NCBI GenBank assembly: GCA_026988735.1
Contig: JALSKR010000022.1
Coordinates: forward strand, 1-23,315
Source: Sulfurimonas sp.
GTDB lineage: Bacteria > Campylobacterota > Campylobacteria > Campylobacterales > Sulfurimonadaceae
Direction: 5' to 3'
Length of the DNA stretch: 23,315 nucleotides
Shown here: one piece after another, positions 1 to 7,918 of the stretch
How the letters are laid out: each line of letters starts with the position of its first letter
Position numbering within the stretch: the first letter of the stretch is position 1
The notes under the pieces: generated by a model
Databases searched by the model: none
Told to the model about the DNA's origin: nothing
The model's input: only the letters and a program-made list of their open reading frames with translations
Made by a program: the position numbers and the translations under genes

Positions 1-964
<964 letters not shown>

Positions 965-996
965 TCAGACTATTTTTGTCTTCTTTTACTTTTGAC

Positions 997-1021
997 ATCA
1001 TAATAGTTTTGTCATTATGAT
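997..1021. promoter_or_regulatory. Inverted repeat between divergent nifS and orf167
   Basis: A perfect 8-base inverted repeat, ATCATAAT (997-1004) and ATTATGAT (1014-1021), is separated by 9 bases. It sits between the divergent starts of nifS and the 167-codon gene, where an operator is expected. AT-rich dyads of this kind resemble Fur-type sites, and Fe-S assembly genes are often iron-controlled, but no consensus match is strong enough to name the regulator. Confidence 0.35.
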
Positions 1022-1081
1022 TTGCTTAAGCCAAACTGAGTTCACACTTTGTTTAAGAATTCAAACAGCCAATAATAATGT

Positions 1082-1087
1082 TATAAT
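1082..1087 (+). promoter_or_regulatory. Putative -10 element for orf167
   Basis: TATAAT lies 23 bases before the ATG at 1111, with an AAGGA ribosome site between them. No convincing -35 is seen, as is common for the vegetative promoters of this lineage. Confidence 0.45.
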
Positions 1088-1110
1088 AACAAATTAACAA
1101 GGAAAAAACA

Positions 1111-1614
1111 ATGTGTAATTTTAACAATCTAGACCAAAAAACAAAAGAGTTTTTACATCTTTTTTTAACAAAAGCAGCCCAAAACATAGGTGGTGTCAAC
1201 TATTTACTTGCTCTTATTGAAGCCATGCGTGCAAAAAAACCGCATCCGCTTATGCAAAAAAACTGCCAAATTGCTTCAAACAATACAATCATAAAATGGA
1301 ACAAAGTAGTTTTTAAAGACAAGATAGATCTGATTCAAAATATCCTCGTTGCACACAGGGAAGCTGAAGAAAAAGATTTTAATATCTTACACGGGGTAAA
1401 TTCAAAAGTGGAAAAAAACATTATTAACATGTCACGGGCACTTGCACCTTTGAAGTTTGTTATCACACCTCAAAATCCCAATGACGGAGAAGGTTTCAGT
1501 TTTACTGTTTTTGAAACGCTTGAAGATGATGTTATCATATTTAATCCTGTTTTTATCGCTCTGTTCTTTTGTTCAACCGAATTTACTAAAAAAGCCATTA
1601 AATATCAAATCTAG
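1111..1614 (+). CDS. Hypothetical protein, 167 aa
   Basis: I do not recognise this protein. The frame is well supported: a TATAAT 23 bases upstream, an AAGGAAAA ribosome site before the ATG, and no competing long frame. It looks soluble and mixed alpha/beta, with a helical lysine-rich N-terminal half (about residues 1-100) and a hydrophobic C-terminal stretch, IIFNPVFIALFFCS (about 144-157), too short and isolated for a clear membrane segment. There is no signal peptide, cysteine pair or nucleotide-binding motif. It is transcribed away from nifS and has its own promoter, so the neighbourhood says little about its role. Confidence 0.7.
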   Translation: MCNFNNLDQKTKEFLHLFLTKAAQNIGGVNYLLALIEAMRAKKPHPLMQKNCQIASNNTIIKWNKVVFKDKIDLIQNILVAHREAEEKDFNILHGVNSKVEKNIINMSRALAPLKFVITPQNPNDGEGFSFTVFETLEDDVIIFNPVFIALFFCSTEFTKKAIKYQI

Positions 1615-1638
1615 CATCTCCTGAAATATCGTTTTAAA

Positions 1639-1680
1639 CCTCTTATGATATAATCGCACAATTAATTATATTATAAGAGG
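1639..1680. promoter_or_regulatory. Inverted repeat bracketing the leuC promoter
   Basis: CCTCTTAT (1639-1646) is exactly complementary to ATAAGAGG (1673-1680), with 26 bases between them. The -10 hexamer lies inside, and the right arm is also the leuC ribosome site. Since transcription should start near 1661, only the right arm would be in the mRNA, which favours a DNA-level site over an RNA hairpin. The binding factor is unknown. Confidence 0.35.
1646..1654 (+). promoter_or_regulatory. Extended -10 promoter for leuC
   Basis: TGATATAAT fits the extended -10 pattern TGnTATAAT. It places the transcript start near 1661 and leaves a leader of about 28 bases, with an AAGAGGG ribosome site 8 bases before the leuC ATG. 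Confidence 0.6.
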
Positions 1681-1689
1681 GTCACCATC

Positions 1690-2949
1690 ATGGGTCAAAC
1701 TATAACTGAAAAAATATTCTCACAGCATATCGGTCGTGAAGTAAAAGCGGGTGAAATTATCCGTTGCGATATTGATATGGTTATCGGAAACGATATTACT
1801 ACACCTATTTCTATCAAAGCTTTTGAAGATAGCGGTGCACAAAAACTGGCAAATCCAGACGGTTTTTCCATTGTTCTTGATCACTTTATTCCGGCAAAAG
1901 ACATCGCATCGGCAAATCAGGCAAGAATTTCCCGTGATTTTGCCAAAAAACACCAGCTCAAAAACTATTTTGATGAAAAAGACATGGGCATCGAGCATGC
2001 CCTTTTACCGGAAAAAGGACTTATCATTCCGGGTGATGTAATCATCGGCGCAGATTCTCATACATGTACACACGGAGCACTTGGCGCATTTTCAACAGGA
2101 ATGGGCTCAACGGATCTTGCTTTTGCCATGATTACAGGCGGAAACTGGTTTAAAGTACCTGAATCTATCAAAGTTGTACTCTCAGGAAAACCCGCAAAAT
2201 ATACAACAGGAAAAGATATTATCCTGGAGATTATTCGTCTTATCGGTGTGGACGGTGCACTCTACAAAACCTTGGAGTTTACAGGAAGTACGATTAAACA
2301 CCTAACAATAGATGACAGATTTTCTATGTGTAATATGGCGATTGAAGCCGGTGCAAAAAACGGTATTGTTGCCTATGATGAGATTACAGCGGAGTTTTTG
2401 GCAGACAAAAACCTCGCCCGTGAACCTCGCATTCACTACTCTGATGAAGATGCAGAGTATGTTCAGGTTTTAGAGATTGATGTTGCCAATCTTGATCCCG
2501 TTATTGCCTATCCTTTCTTGCCGTCAAACGGACACTCAGTCAAAAAAGCTGTCGAAGATAAGATTAAAGTGGACCAGGCTTTTATAGGAAGCTGTACAAA
2601 CGGTCGGCTTGCTGACCTCAAAGTAGCCGCTGAGATACTCAAAGGACAAAAGGTCCATCCTGATGTTCGTCTCATTGTCACACCGGGAACACAAAAAATC
2701 CTGCGTGAAGCAAATCATCTGGGCTATATCGACATTATTGTCGATGCCGGCGGTGTTGTAAGCAACCCTACATGCGGAGCCTGTCTTGGTGGGTACATGG
2801 GAATTTTAGGTGATGAAGAAGTAGCTATCAGCACAACAAACAGAAACTTTGTCGGTCGTATGGGAAGTCGTTCTTCCAAAGTCTACCTGGCAAATTCAGC
2901 AGTTGCTGCGGCATCTGCAATTACAGGCTATATTACAGACCCAAGATAA
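1690..2949 (+). CDS. leuC: 3-isopropylmalate dehydratase, large subunit
   Basis: LeuC with LeuD isomerises 2-isopropylmalate to 3-isopropylmalate in leucine synthesis, using a [4Fe-4S] cluster as Lewis acid. At 419 residues it matches the shorter HacA-type branch rather than the E. coli type of about 466. Aconitase-family signatures are clear: ADSHTCTHGALG near residues 121-132, SCTNG with Cys302, and NPTCGACLGG with Cys362 and Cys365, the three cluster ligands. The ATG at 1690 has a strong AAGAGGG site. leuD is not in this window; an outer-membrane protein gene follows after only 29 bases. The homoaconitase branch is similar in sequence, but leucine synthesis is the likelier role in this kind of organism. 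Confidence 0.95.
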   Translation: MGQTITEKIFSQHIGREVKAGEIIRCDIDMVIGNDITTPISIKAFEDSGAQKLANPDGFSIVLDHFIPAKDIASANQARISRDFAKKHQLKNYFDEKDMGIEHALLPEKGLIIPGDVIIGADSHTCTHGALGAFSTGMGSTDLAFAMITGGNWFKVPESIKVVLSGKPAKYTTGKDIILEIIRLIGVDGALYKTLEFTGSTIKHLTIDDRFSMCNMAIEAGAKNGIVAYDEITAEFLADKNLAREPRIHYSDEDAEYVQVLEIDVANLDPVIAYPFLPSNGHSVKKAVEDKIKVDQAFIGSCTNGRLADLKVAAEILKGQKVHPDVRLIVTPGTQKILREANHLGYIDIIVDAGGVVSNPTCGACLGGYMGILGDEEVAISTTNRNFVGRMGSRSSKVYLANSAVAAASAITGYITDPR

Positions 2950-2978
2950 TCATAGTCTCAAAAAAAAACAAGGAATCA

Positions 2979-4118
2979 ATGATGCAAAAAACACTACTCT
3001 CACTCTTGCTAGCAGGAACACTCTTTGGAGCAAGTAATTACAAATATGAAATTTCTCCGATGATAGGATACAATATCGCAGAAGGAAATCTCAATATAAA
3101 AGATGATGGCTATTTTACAGGAGGTCTTGAATTCCAGTTTAATACACTAAAGAATACAATAAGTCCTGAGTTCTCACTCTTTCACTCACGTGGTGTTGAT
3201 TATAAAACAGGTAGTGATACGCAAATTACACGTGGTGCTTTCAATGGTGTTTATACTCTTGAAAAGACAGCCACCTTTATACCCTTTGTAAAAATGGGGT
3301 TAGGTATTGAAAATATCTCTGATGAAACAACATCCAATCAAACAGGAATGTTTTTAGATGCAGGTGTCGGAGCAAAAATTCCTTTTGCAAAAAACTGGGC
3401 AATCAAACTCGAAGCTACGTACCTTGCAAAAATAGGAAGTGCGCATAACAAATATTCTGATAATAATCTTATGACACTTGTTGGAGTGACATACTCTTTT
3501 GCTACACAAAAAACTGTTACACAAAAAACAGCTCCAAAAATCGTTGAAGTAGTGGAAGAAAAAGAAGAAGTAGTTGTCATAGAAGAGCCAAAAACAGACA
3601 GTGATCATGATGGTATTTTTGATGAACAAGATAAATGTCCAAATACCCCTGCAGGAACTAAAGTTGATGCAAATGGGTGTAAAATTTTTCTTGATGATGA
3701 CAAAGATGGTGTTGAAAACAGTTTAGACAAATGTCCGAACACTCCTGCTGGCTCAGCTGTCAATATAGATGGTTGCCCTCAAACTATCAATCTAAATATT
3801 AATTTTGAAAATAATTCTTATACAGTAAAAGATGCATCTCTTCCTAAAATTGAAAAGTTTGCAAACTTTTTAAAGAAATACAAAAACTACATGGCTGAGA
3901 TTGTAGGCTATACAGATAACAGAGGAAGTGCAACATACAATAAGAACCTTTCTCAAAAAAGAGCCAATGCAGTAAAAGAGCTCCTTGTCAAAAAAGGAGT
4001 AGAAGCGTCAAGACTTACAGCGATAGGAATGGGAGAACTTAATCCTGTAGCGAGTAATGATACTGCTGAGGGTCGTGCACAAAACAGACGTATTGAAGCA
4101 AACTTAATACTAAACTAA
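2979..4118 (+). CDS. OmpA-family outer-membrane protein with thrombospondin type 3 repeats
   Basis: This is a surface or periplasmic structural protein that probably tethers the outer membrane to peptidoglycan. In order: a signal peptide (MQKTLLSLLLAGTLFGAS), an N-terminal beta-barrel-like domain of about 150 residues rich in aromatic/glycine strands, a Val/Glu-rich linker (about 185-205), two acidic Ca-binding-type repeats (DSDHDGIFDEQDKCPNTPAG and a second ending NIDGCP, about 207-266), and a C-terminal OmpA domain with the peptidoglycan-binding signature TDNRGS followed by NLSQKRA. Two ATGs occur in tandem at 2979 and 2982; AAGGA at 2970-2974 is better spaced for the second. It sits between leuC and mobA with almost no gap, an odd partner for either. 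Family assignment is firm, specific function unknown. Confidence 0.92.
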   Translation: MMQKTLLSLLLAGTLFGASNYKYEISPMIGYNIAEGNLNIKDDGYFTGGLEFQFNTLKNTISPEFSLFHSRGVDYKTGSDTQITRGAFNGVYTLEKTATFIPFVKMGLGIENISDETTSNQTGMFLDAGVGAKIPFAKNWAIKLEATYLAKIGSAHNKYSDNNLMTLVGVTYSFATQKTVTQKTAPKIVEVVEEKEEVVVIEEPKTDSDHDGIFDEQDKCPNTPAGTKVDANGCKIFLDDDKDGVENSLDKCPNTPAGSAVNIDGCPQTINLNINFENNSYTVKDASLPKIEKFANFLKKYKNYMAEIVGYTDNRGSATYNKNLSQKRANAVKELLVKKGVEASRLTAIGMGELNPVASNDTAEGRAQNRRIEANLILN

Positions 4119-4700
4119 ATGACAGACATACCCTGTGTCATCTTTGCAGGTGGCAAAAGCAGCAGAATGGGAGAGAATAAGGCACTTCTTCCTTTTGCCG
4201 GTTTTACCACCCTTGCAGAATATCAATATCGCAGACTCTCTCAAATCTTTTCAAAAGTTTATATCTCCTGCAAAGACAAATCAATCTTTCCGTTTGATGC
4301 AAATTTTATTGAAGATGAAAAAAAGACTTCTCTGTTTGCTCCAACACTTGGTTTTGTTACGGCATTTGATAGACTCGATACCAAAAAAATATTTGCTTTA
4401 AGCATTGACACTCCCTTTATAACGCAAAAAGAGATACAAAAAATTGTGCTTGCTGACACTTCTCATTCAGATGCGGTTATTGCAAAAACAGCTGAAGGCA
4501 TACACCCTTTATGCGGTATATACTATAAAAGTCTGCAATCAAAATTTTTACACATGCTCAATGAAGATAACCATAAGCTCACTTCTCTTTTAAGAAATGT
4601 AAAAACGACCTATGTCTATTTTCCCGATTCTAAACCTTTTTTAAATATGAATCATCCACAAGATTATCAAAAAGCACTCCAACTTCTCACTCATTATTAA
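4119..4700 (+). CDS. mobA: Molybdenum cofactor guanylyltransferase
   Basis: MobA transfers GMP from GTP to molybdopterin, making the guanine-dinucleotide form of the cofactor used by DMSO-reductase-family enzymes such as nitrate and formate enzymes. The N-terminus carries the nucleotidyltransferase signature, [18 protein letters not shown] (residues 9-26), with Lys21 and a later LSIDTPF containing Asp97, the expected metal/nucleotide aspartate. Length (193) is normal. The ATG directly abuts the stop codon of the OmpA-type gene and has no good ribosome site, so translation is probably coupled. SoxC in this window is a sulfite-oxidase-type enzyme that uses the form without guanine, so mobA must serve other enzymes encoded elsewhere. 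Confidence 0.9.
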   Translation: MTDIPCVIFAGGKSSRMGENKALLPFAGFTTLAEYQYRRLSQIFSKVYISCKDKSIFPFDANFIEDEKKTSLFAPTLGFVTAFDRLDTKKIFALSIDTPFITQKEIQKIVLADTSHSDAVIAKTAEGIHPLCGIYYKSLQSKFLHMLNEDNHKLTSLLRNVKTTYVYFPDSKPFLNMNHPQDYQKALQLLTHY

Positions 4701-4706
4701 CAGCAC

Positions 4707-4717
4707 TTTGCTATAAT
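4707..4717 (+). promoter_or_regulatory. Extended -10 promoter for moaC
   Basis: TTTGCTATAAT carries the TGnTATAAT pattern, about 37 bases before the moaC start. The same 11-base word recurs at other starts in this window. It suggests that moaC and its two followers form a unit separate from leuC-mobA. Confidence 0.6.
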
Positions 4718-4753
4718 AATGCAAAACAATTTCAAAAAAAGAGTAATATAGCA

Positions 4754-5224
4754 ATGAATTTAACACATCTTGACGAAAATCAGAGACCGAAGATGGTCGA
4801 TGTCAGCCAAAAAAGCAACACAACCAGAGTAGCTGTAGCAAGCGGTATAATAAAGATGAGTCAAGATGCATATGATGCTATAGTAGACGAAAAAACAAAA
4901 AAAGGTCCCGTACTCCAGACTGCAGTTATTGCAGCTATTATGGGAACGAAAAAAACAAGTGAGCTTATTCCTATGTGCCACCCGCTCAATTTAAGCGGTA
5001 TTAACTGTGATGTAGAGGAGTTGCCGCAACTGCCTGGATTTAAACTTACAGTTACGGCAAAGCTTACCGGACAGACAGGTGTTGAGATGGAAGCATTAAC
5101 TGGAGTCAGCATTGGTCTTTTGACAATTTATGACATGGTTAAAGCTATCGATAAAGGAATGGTCATACAGAATGTTCAACTCGAATCTAAATCAGGAGGA
5201 AAAAGTGGAGACTTTAAACGATAA
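4754..5224 (+). CDS. moaC: Cyclic pyranopterin monophosphate synthase
   Basis: MoaC converts the MoaA product (3',8-cyclo-7,8-dihydro-GTP) to cyclic pyranopterin monophosphate, the first stable intermediate of molybdenum cofactor. At 156 residues it aligns with the E. coli protein with an offset of about one, keeping the known active-site residues: Lys50, His76 in MCHPL, Glu111 and Glu113 in EMEA, and Asp127 and Lys130 in [10 protein letters not shown]. It ends with [12 protein letters not shown], typical of the family. It has its own extended -10 promoter. Its 3' end contains the ribosome site and first codons of the next gene, so translation of the two is probably linked. Its product is needed for SoxC, encoded about 2.7 kb downstream. 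Confidence 0.95.
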   Translation: MNLTHLDENQRPKMVDVSQKSNTTRVAVASGIIKMSQDAYDAIVDEKTKKGPVLQTAVIAAIMGTKKTSELIPMCHPLNLSGINCDVEELPQLPGFKLTVTAKLTGQTGVEMEALTGVSIGLLTIYDMVKAIDKGMVIQNVQLESKSGGKSGDFKR

Positions 5225-5480
5225 ACTCAAAAACAAACAATTAGAACTTGAGTATCCTTGTAACTGGTGTTATAAAGTCATTGCAAGTGAAAAAGAAGCT
5301 CTGCAAAATGCCATAAAAGAGGTCATTGATGAACGCTCACACAAGCTTACAGACTCAAACAAATCTAAAACAGGCAAATATGTCAGTATGAACCTTGATC
5401 TGCTTGTTCATAATGAAGATGACAGAAAATTTATATATGATGCTTTGAAAAATCATCAAGATATTAAAATGGTACTTTAG
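5205..5480 (+). CDS. DUF493 (YbeD-like) small protein, GTG start
   Basis: This is a 91-residue protein of the DUF493/YbeD family, small ACT-like alpha/beta proteins of unclear, probably regulatory, role. I place the start at GTG 5205 rather than at the in-frame ATG 5130, because a strong AGGAGGA ribosome site (5194-5200) precedes it and the protein then begins [19 protein letters not shown], leading straight into the [10 protein letters not shown] segment characteristic of the family. With this start the gene overlaps the end of moaC by 20 bases in another frame. The CNWC pair (Cys20 and Cys23) could be redox- or metal-active but nothing here proves it. The next gene starts 9 bases after its stop. 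Confidence 0.8.
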   Translation: METLNDKLKNKQLELEYPCNWCYKVIASEKEALQNAIKEVIDERSHKLTDSNKSKTGKYVSMNLDLLVHNEDDRKFIYDALKNHQDIKMVL

Positions 5481-5489
5481 GAGTAACCT

Positions 5490-6536
5490 ATGGATAAAAA
5501 TCAAACCCTGCAAACTAAACTCAAAGAAGCGTACAGTCGTCAATTTAAAAGTATAGAAAAAAGAATTGAACATGCATTGTCCGATGCAAAAGTAGATTTG
5601 GAAAACATCTCCCTGGATGAGATGAAAGCCTTAACAAATACTTTTATTGAAGAAGAAACACATACTTTGAAAGAAGATGTTGAAAAGCTTTTAGCACAAA
5701 AAGAAGCTATTAAAAGAGCTTTGCATAAAAAATCAGAAGAGCTGCAAATAGCAAAATATGAAGTTTTCAATGCTATTGAAGAGCAACTCAAAGATGACAA
5801 AGCTGTTCATATGCTGCATCAAATCAAACTGCAGTCTATTGATCTGTATGATATGCTCAGCGAAATGGTAGAATCAGCCATCATTACAGCTTTGGAAAAA
5901 GATACTGACGGTGATGTGAACGAATCAATCAAAGAGGTGATAAAAGACATTACCTTTGAGTCTATTAAAGAAGGGTCACTTAATACAATACGCGTGAGAA
6001 AAATCCTCTCCACGATTCTTGCCACAACCATAGAAATTGCAGAAGCAACACCAACAAGAGCCGAAGAAATTCTCTCAGCCACTCTCAAAGGTATGCGAAG
6101 CGGATTGATCAAATCTATTGACAGATTCAAACAAAGAGTTGCCTTTATGCCAGTGGAAGCCAAACATATACTTATCGAAGACTATGATACTATCATAGAA
6201 GATTTACATCAGACAGATACGCTTTTTTCACAGATAATCATCACGCAGGCTTCTGAGAGTTCACAATACATTAAAAAAATTCTTCTTGAACTTAACAAAG
6301 AGATGCGTTATGATCTCGAAGAGCTTATACTTATATCCAAAGAAACAGCTGAAGTTATCAAAGAAAAATTTTCTACCTTTGCAAAAATTGCAGCCAAGAA
6401 AGCAGACAGCGCCCTGCATTCACCAAAGGCGCAGGAAGCCAAAAAAATGGGTATACAGGCATGGGAAGTTGCCCGGGCAGCACTCGGCAGTGCAATAAAA
6501 TCAGCAAAAGACGCGATGGAAAAAAAAGATAAATAA
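5490..6536 (+). CDS. Long helical protein of unknown function, 348 aa
   Basis: I do not recognise a named function. The protein is almost entirely predicted helix, rich in Glu, Lys and Ala, with long heptad-like stretches (for instance residues 50-90, and around 250-300, where KEMRYDLEELILISKETAEV sits), no signal peptide and no membrane segment. The C-terminus (about residues 300-348) is Ala/Lys-rich and resembles an amphipathic helix of the phasin or late-embryogenesis kind. The ATG at 5490 has an AGGAG site and follows the DUF493 gene after 9 bases, so it is probably part of the moaC operon. A structural, scaffold or envelope-associated role is possible, but the sequence alone does not decide. 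Confidence 0.75.
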   Translation: MDKNQTLQTKLKEAYSRQFKSIEKRIEHALSDAKVDLENISLDEMKALTNTFIEEETHTLKEDVEKLLAQKEAIKRALHKKSEELQIAKYEVFNAIEEQLKDDKAVHMLHQIKLQSIDLYDMLSEMVESAIITALEKDTDGDVNESIKEVIKDITFESIKEGSLNTIRVRKILSTILATTIEIAEATPTRAEEILSATLKGMRSGLIKSIDRFKQRVAFMPVEAKHILIEDYDTIIEDLHQTDTLFSQIIITQASESSQYIKKILLELNKEMRYDLEELILISKETAEVIKEKFSTFAKIAAKKADSALHSPKAQEAKKMGIQAWEVARAALGSAIKSAKDAMEKKDK

Positions 6537-6596
6537 ATTTCGTCTTAAGATAATTTATTATTATAATTAACTAAAAAATAAATTTGAATGTTTTAA

Positions 6597-6602
6597 TATA
6601 AT
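6597..6602 (+). promoter_or_regulatory. Putative -10 element for the DUF2231 gene
   Basis: TATAAT lies about 29 bases before the ATG at 6632 in a very AT-rich 95-base gap. A second TATAAT occurs at 6562-6567. No -35 is evident. Confidence 0.4.
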
Positions 6603-6631
6603 TTTCTAAACTCAAATACAAAGGATTTACT

Positions 6632-7231
6632 ATGATGTTACACCCTGCAACCGTACACTTTGCGATGGCTTTACCTGTAGTCGCTTCAGTTTTTGGACTT
6701 GTTTATCTTTACAGCAAGAGTGAAATGATGTCGAAAACTTCTCTGATAATGACACTTGCAGCAGCACTTGCAATGACAGTAGCCTGGTATACAGGAAATC
6801 AGGCCGGACCGGAAATTTTTGATTATCTTAGTAAAGCCGGCAAAGAAGAACTTCTTGAACATAAAGAACTTGGACTGTATCTGGCAATAGCAACCGGTAT
6901 TATCGCATTGCTGCAGATAGTCGGATATAAAATGAAAAATTTTGCTGTACAGGCATTGGCAATTCTTCTTTTACTTGCAGCAACAGCAACAACACTTCTG
7001 CAAGGAAAACACGGTGGAGAAATAGTTTACAACTATGGTATGCCTTTTAAAGCCTATATGATTGAAGACTCTTTGCATGAAGCAACAAAAAATGCAGAAG
7101 CAACTGATGACTGTGATGAAAAAGTAGAAGCATATGAAGATGCAATAGATGAGATTAGTTCACTTTCAGAAGAAGTAGATGCTGTTTATGGCAATACACC
7201 AAAAACTCAAGAAGAAGATGACGACGAGTAG
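6632..7231 (+). CDS. DUF2231-family membrane protein
   Basis: This is an inner-membrane protein with about four transmembrane segments (roughly residues 5-27, 35-55, 82-100 and 104-124). It matches the DUF2231 family: HPATVHFAMALP at the N-terminus and GKHGGEIVYNYG after the last segment, the conserved His and Gly motifs. The family is widespread and uncharacterised; its conserved histidines have prompted suggestions of a heme or redox role, which I cannot confirm here. The C-terminal tail is strongly acidic, ending EEDDDE. An ATG pair occurs at 6632 and 6635, preceded by AAAGGA. A 45-codon ORF begins 3 bases after the stop, which suggests an operon with the putative toxin-antitoxin pair. Confidence 0.85.
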   Translation: MMLHPATVHFAMALPVVASVFGLVYLYSKSEMMSKTSLIMTLAAALAMTVAWYTGNQAGPEIFDYLSKAGKEELLEHKELGLYLAIATGIIALLQIVGYKMKNFAVQALAILLLLAATATTLLQGKHGGEIVYNYGMPFKAYMIEDSLHEATKNAEATDDCDEKVEAYEDAIDEISSLSEEVDAVYGNTPKTQEEDDDE

Positions 7232-7234
7232 ATA

Positions 7235-7372
7235 ATGCAAAAGATCAATGAAGATGCAAAAAAAAAGATGCAAGAGGCATTTGAAAAGTACAAGCAGGAC
7301 AAGAACTCTGTAAAAGAGTTCTATCCTTGCACACAAAAACTTTCAAGCTGGCTCAAAGAAAAGGCCAAATAA
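7235..7372 (+). CDS. Small 45-residue protein, possible antitoxin
   Basis: This 45-codon ORF begins MQKINEDAKKKMQEAFEKYK and ends KLSSWLKEKAK. It starts 3 bases after the DUF2231 stop and its TAA overlaps the ATG of the following RelE/ParE-like gene (TAATG). Such overlap with a small gene upstream of a toxin-like gene is the usual arrangement of type II toxin-antitoxin operons. The product is highly charged and helical, as expected for the toxin-binding tail of an antitoxin, but it lacks room for a standard DNA-binding domain. The role is inferred from position only; it could instead be an unrelated microprotein of the DUF2231 operon. Confidence 0.55.
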   Translation: MQKINEDAKKKMQEAFEKYKQDKNSVKEFYPCTQKLSSWLKEKAK

Positions 7373-7641
7373 TGCAGATACTGTGCACTGACCTGTTTGA
7401 AAAACAGTTACAGGATATTTTGCAAGAATTTGCAAAAAAAGATTTTAATGCAACAAAAAACTTTAAAATGTATTTGGATACTGTAATAATCAATATTCCG
7501 ACAAAATCACAAAAATACAAGCAGTCTGTCTATTTTAATGATGAAAACATAAAAGACCTTGAACACCAGGGATTTGTGATACCGTTTTTCATTGACAAAG
7601 CCTCTGAAACCTATCTTGTGCTGGGTATAGTTGAAAAATAA
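7372..7641 (+). CDS. RelE/ParE-like protein, possible toxin
   Basis: This is an 89-residue protein whose pattern fits the RelE/ParE fold: a first strand and helix (MQILCTDLFEKQLQDILQEF), a second helix (residues 24-35), then a run of strands ending FVIPFFIDKASETYLVLGIV, like the core hairpin of the family. I chose the ATG at 7372, which overlaps the stop of the 45-codon ORF, over the upstream in-frame ATG at 7327, because the latter lies inside that ORF and adds residues unlike the family. RelE proteins cleave mRNA on the ribosome and ParE proteins poison gyrase; the sequence does not tell which, and loss of activity is possible. Toxin function is an inference. Confidence 0.65.
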   Translation: MQILCTDLFEKQLQDILQEFAKKDFNATKNFKMYLDTVIINIPTKSQKYKQSVYFNDENIKDLEHQGFVIPFFIDKASETYLVLGIVEK

Positions 7642-7782
7642 TTTTTATTATCTAATAAGTTTATGTTATTCTAAAAATAACCTGTATAAATATTATTTTT
7701 AGTTATATATAGAGAGTGTTTCAATAAGTAACCAATTAGTGCATTTTAGGTGCTAATATCACATTTTTGTCTCATTTTTTTG

Positions 7783-7788
7783 TATAAT
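7783..7788 (+). promoter_or_regulatory. Putative -10 element for the sox operon
   Basis: A consensus TATAAT occurs in the 277-base gap before soxC, about 130 bases upstream of its start. A second TATAAT at 7806-7811 and a TACAAT near 7819 are alternatives, so the real start of transcription is uncertain. The gap is AT-rich and otherwise holds two inverted repeats. Confidence 0.4.
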
Positions 7789-7829
7789 ACCTTTTGCTAT
7801 GTATTTATAATTTAAGCATACAATGGCAT

Positions 7830-7855
7830 AATACAAATTAGCAATTATTTGTATT
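7830..7855. promoter_or_regulatory. 26-bp dyad upstream of soxC, possible operator
   Basis: AATACAAAT (7830-7838) and ATTTGTATT (7847-7855) are perfect inverted 9-base arms with 8 bases between. Flanking GGC and GCC extend the symmetry with a 2-base offset. It lies between the candidate -10 elements and the soxC start, a typical place for a repressor site, or it would form a hairpin in the leader. No regulator is encoded next to it. Confidence 0.45.
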
Positions 7856-7918
7856 GCCTGAAAATTAATGAGATATTAAAAGTATTAAACGAAATAACAA
7901 CTTACCAAGGAGAACATT

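Noticed and set aside
4769..4778. TTGACGAAAA inside moaC, like the half-site before the recombinase-like gene
   Set aside because: It is a single copy within coding sequence with no partner arm, explained by the codons of moaC.
5130..5204. Longer DUF493 protein starting at ATG 5130
   Set aside because: The extra 25 residues lie in the shadow of moaC; the strong AGGAGGA site points to GTG 5205.
7327..7371. Longer RelE/ParE-like protein starting at ATG 7327
   Set aside because: It overlaps the 45-codon ORF in another frame, while the ATG at 7372 has the overlapping stop-start of coupled genes.
7665..7681. Small hairpin GTTATT/AATAAC after the toxin-like gene
   Set aside because: Six AT-rich base pairs without a T-run are too weak to call a terminator.
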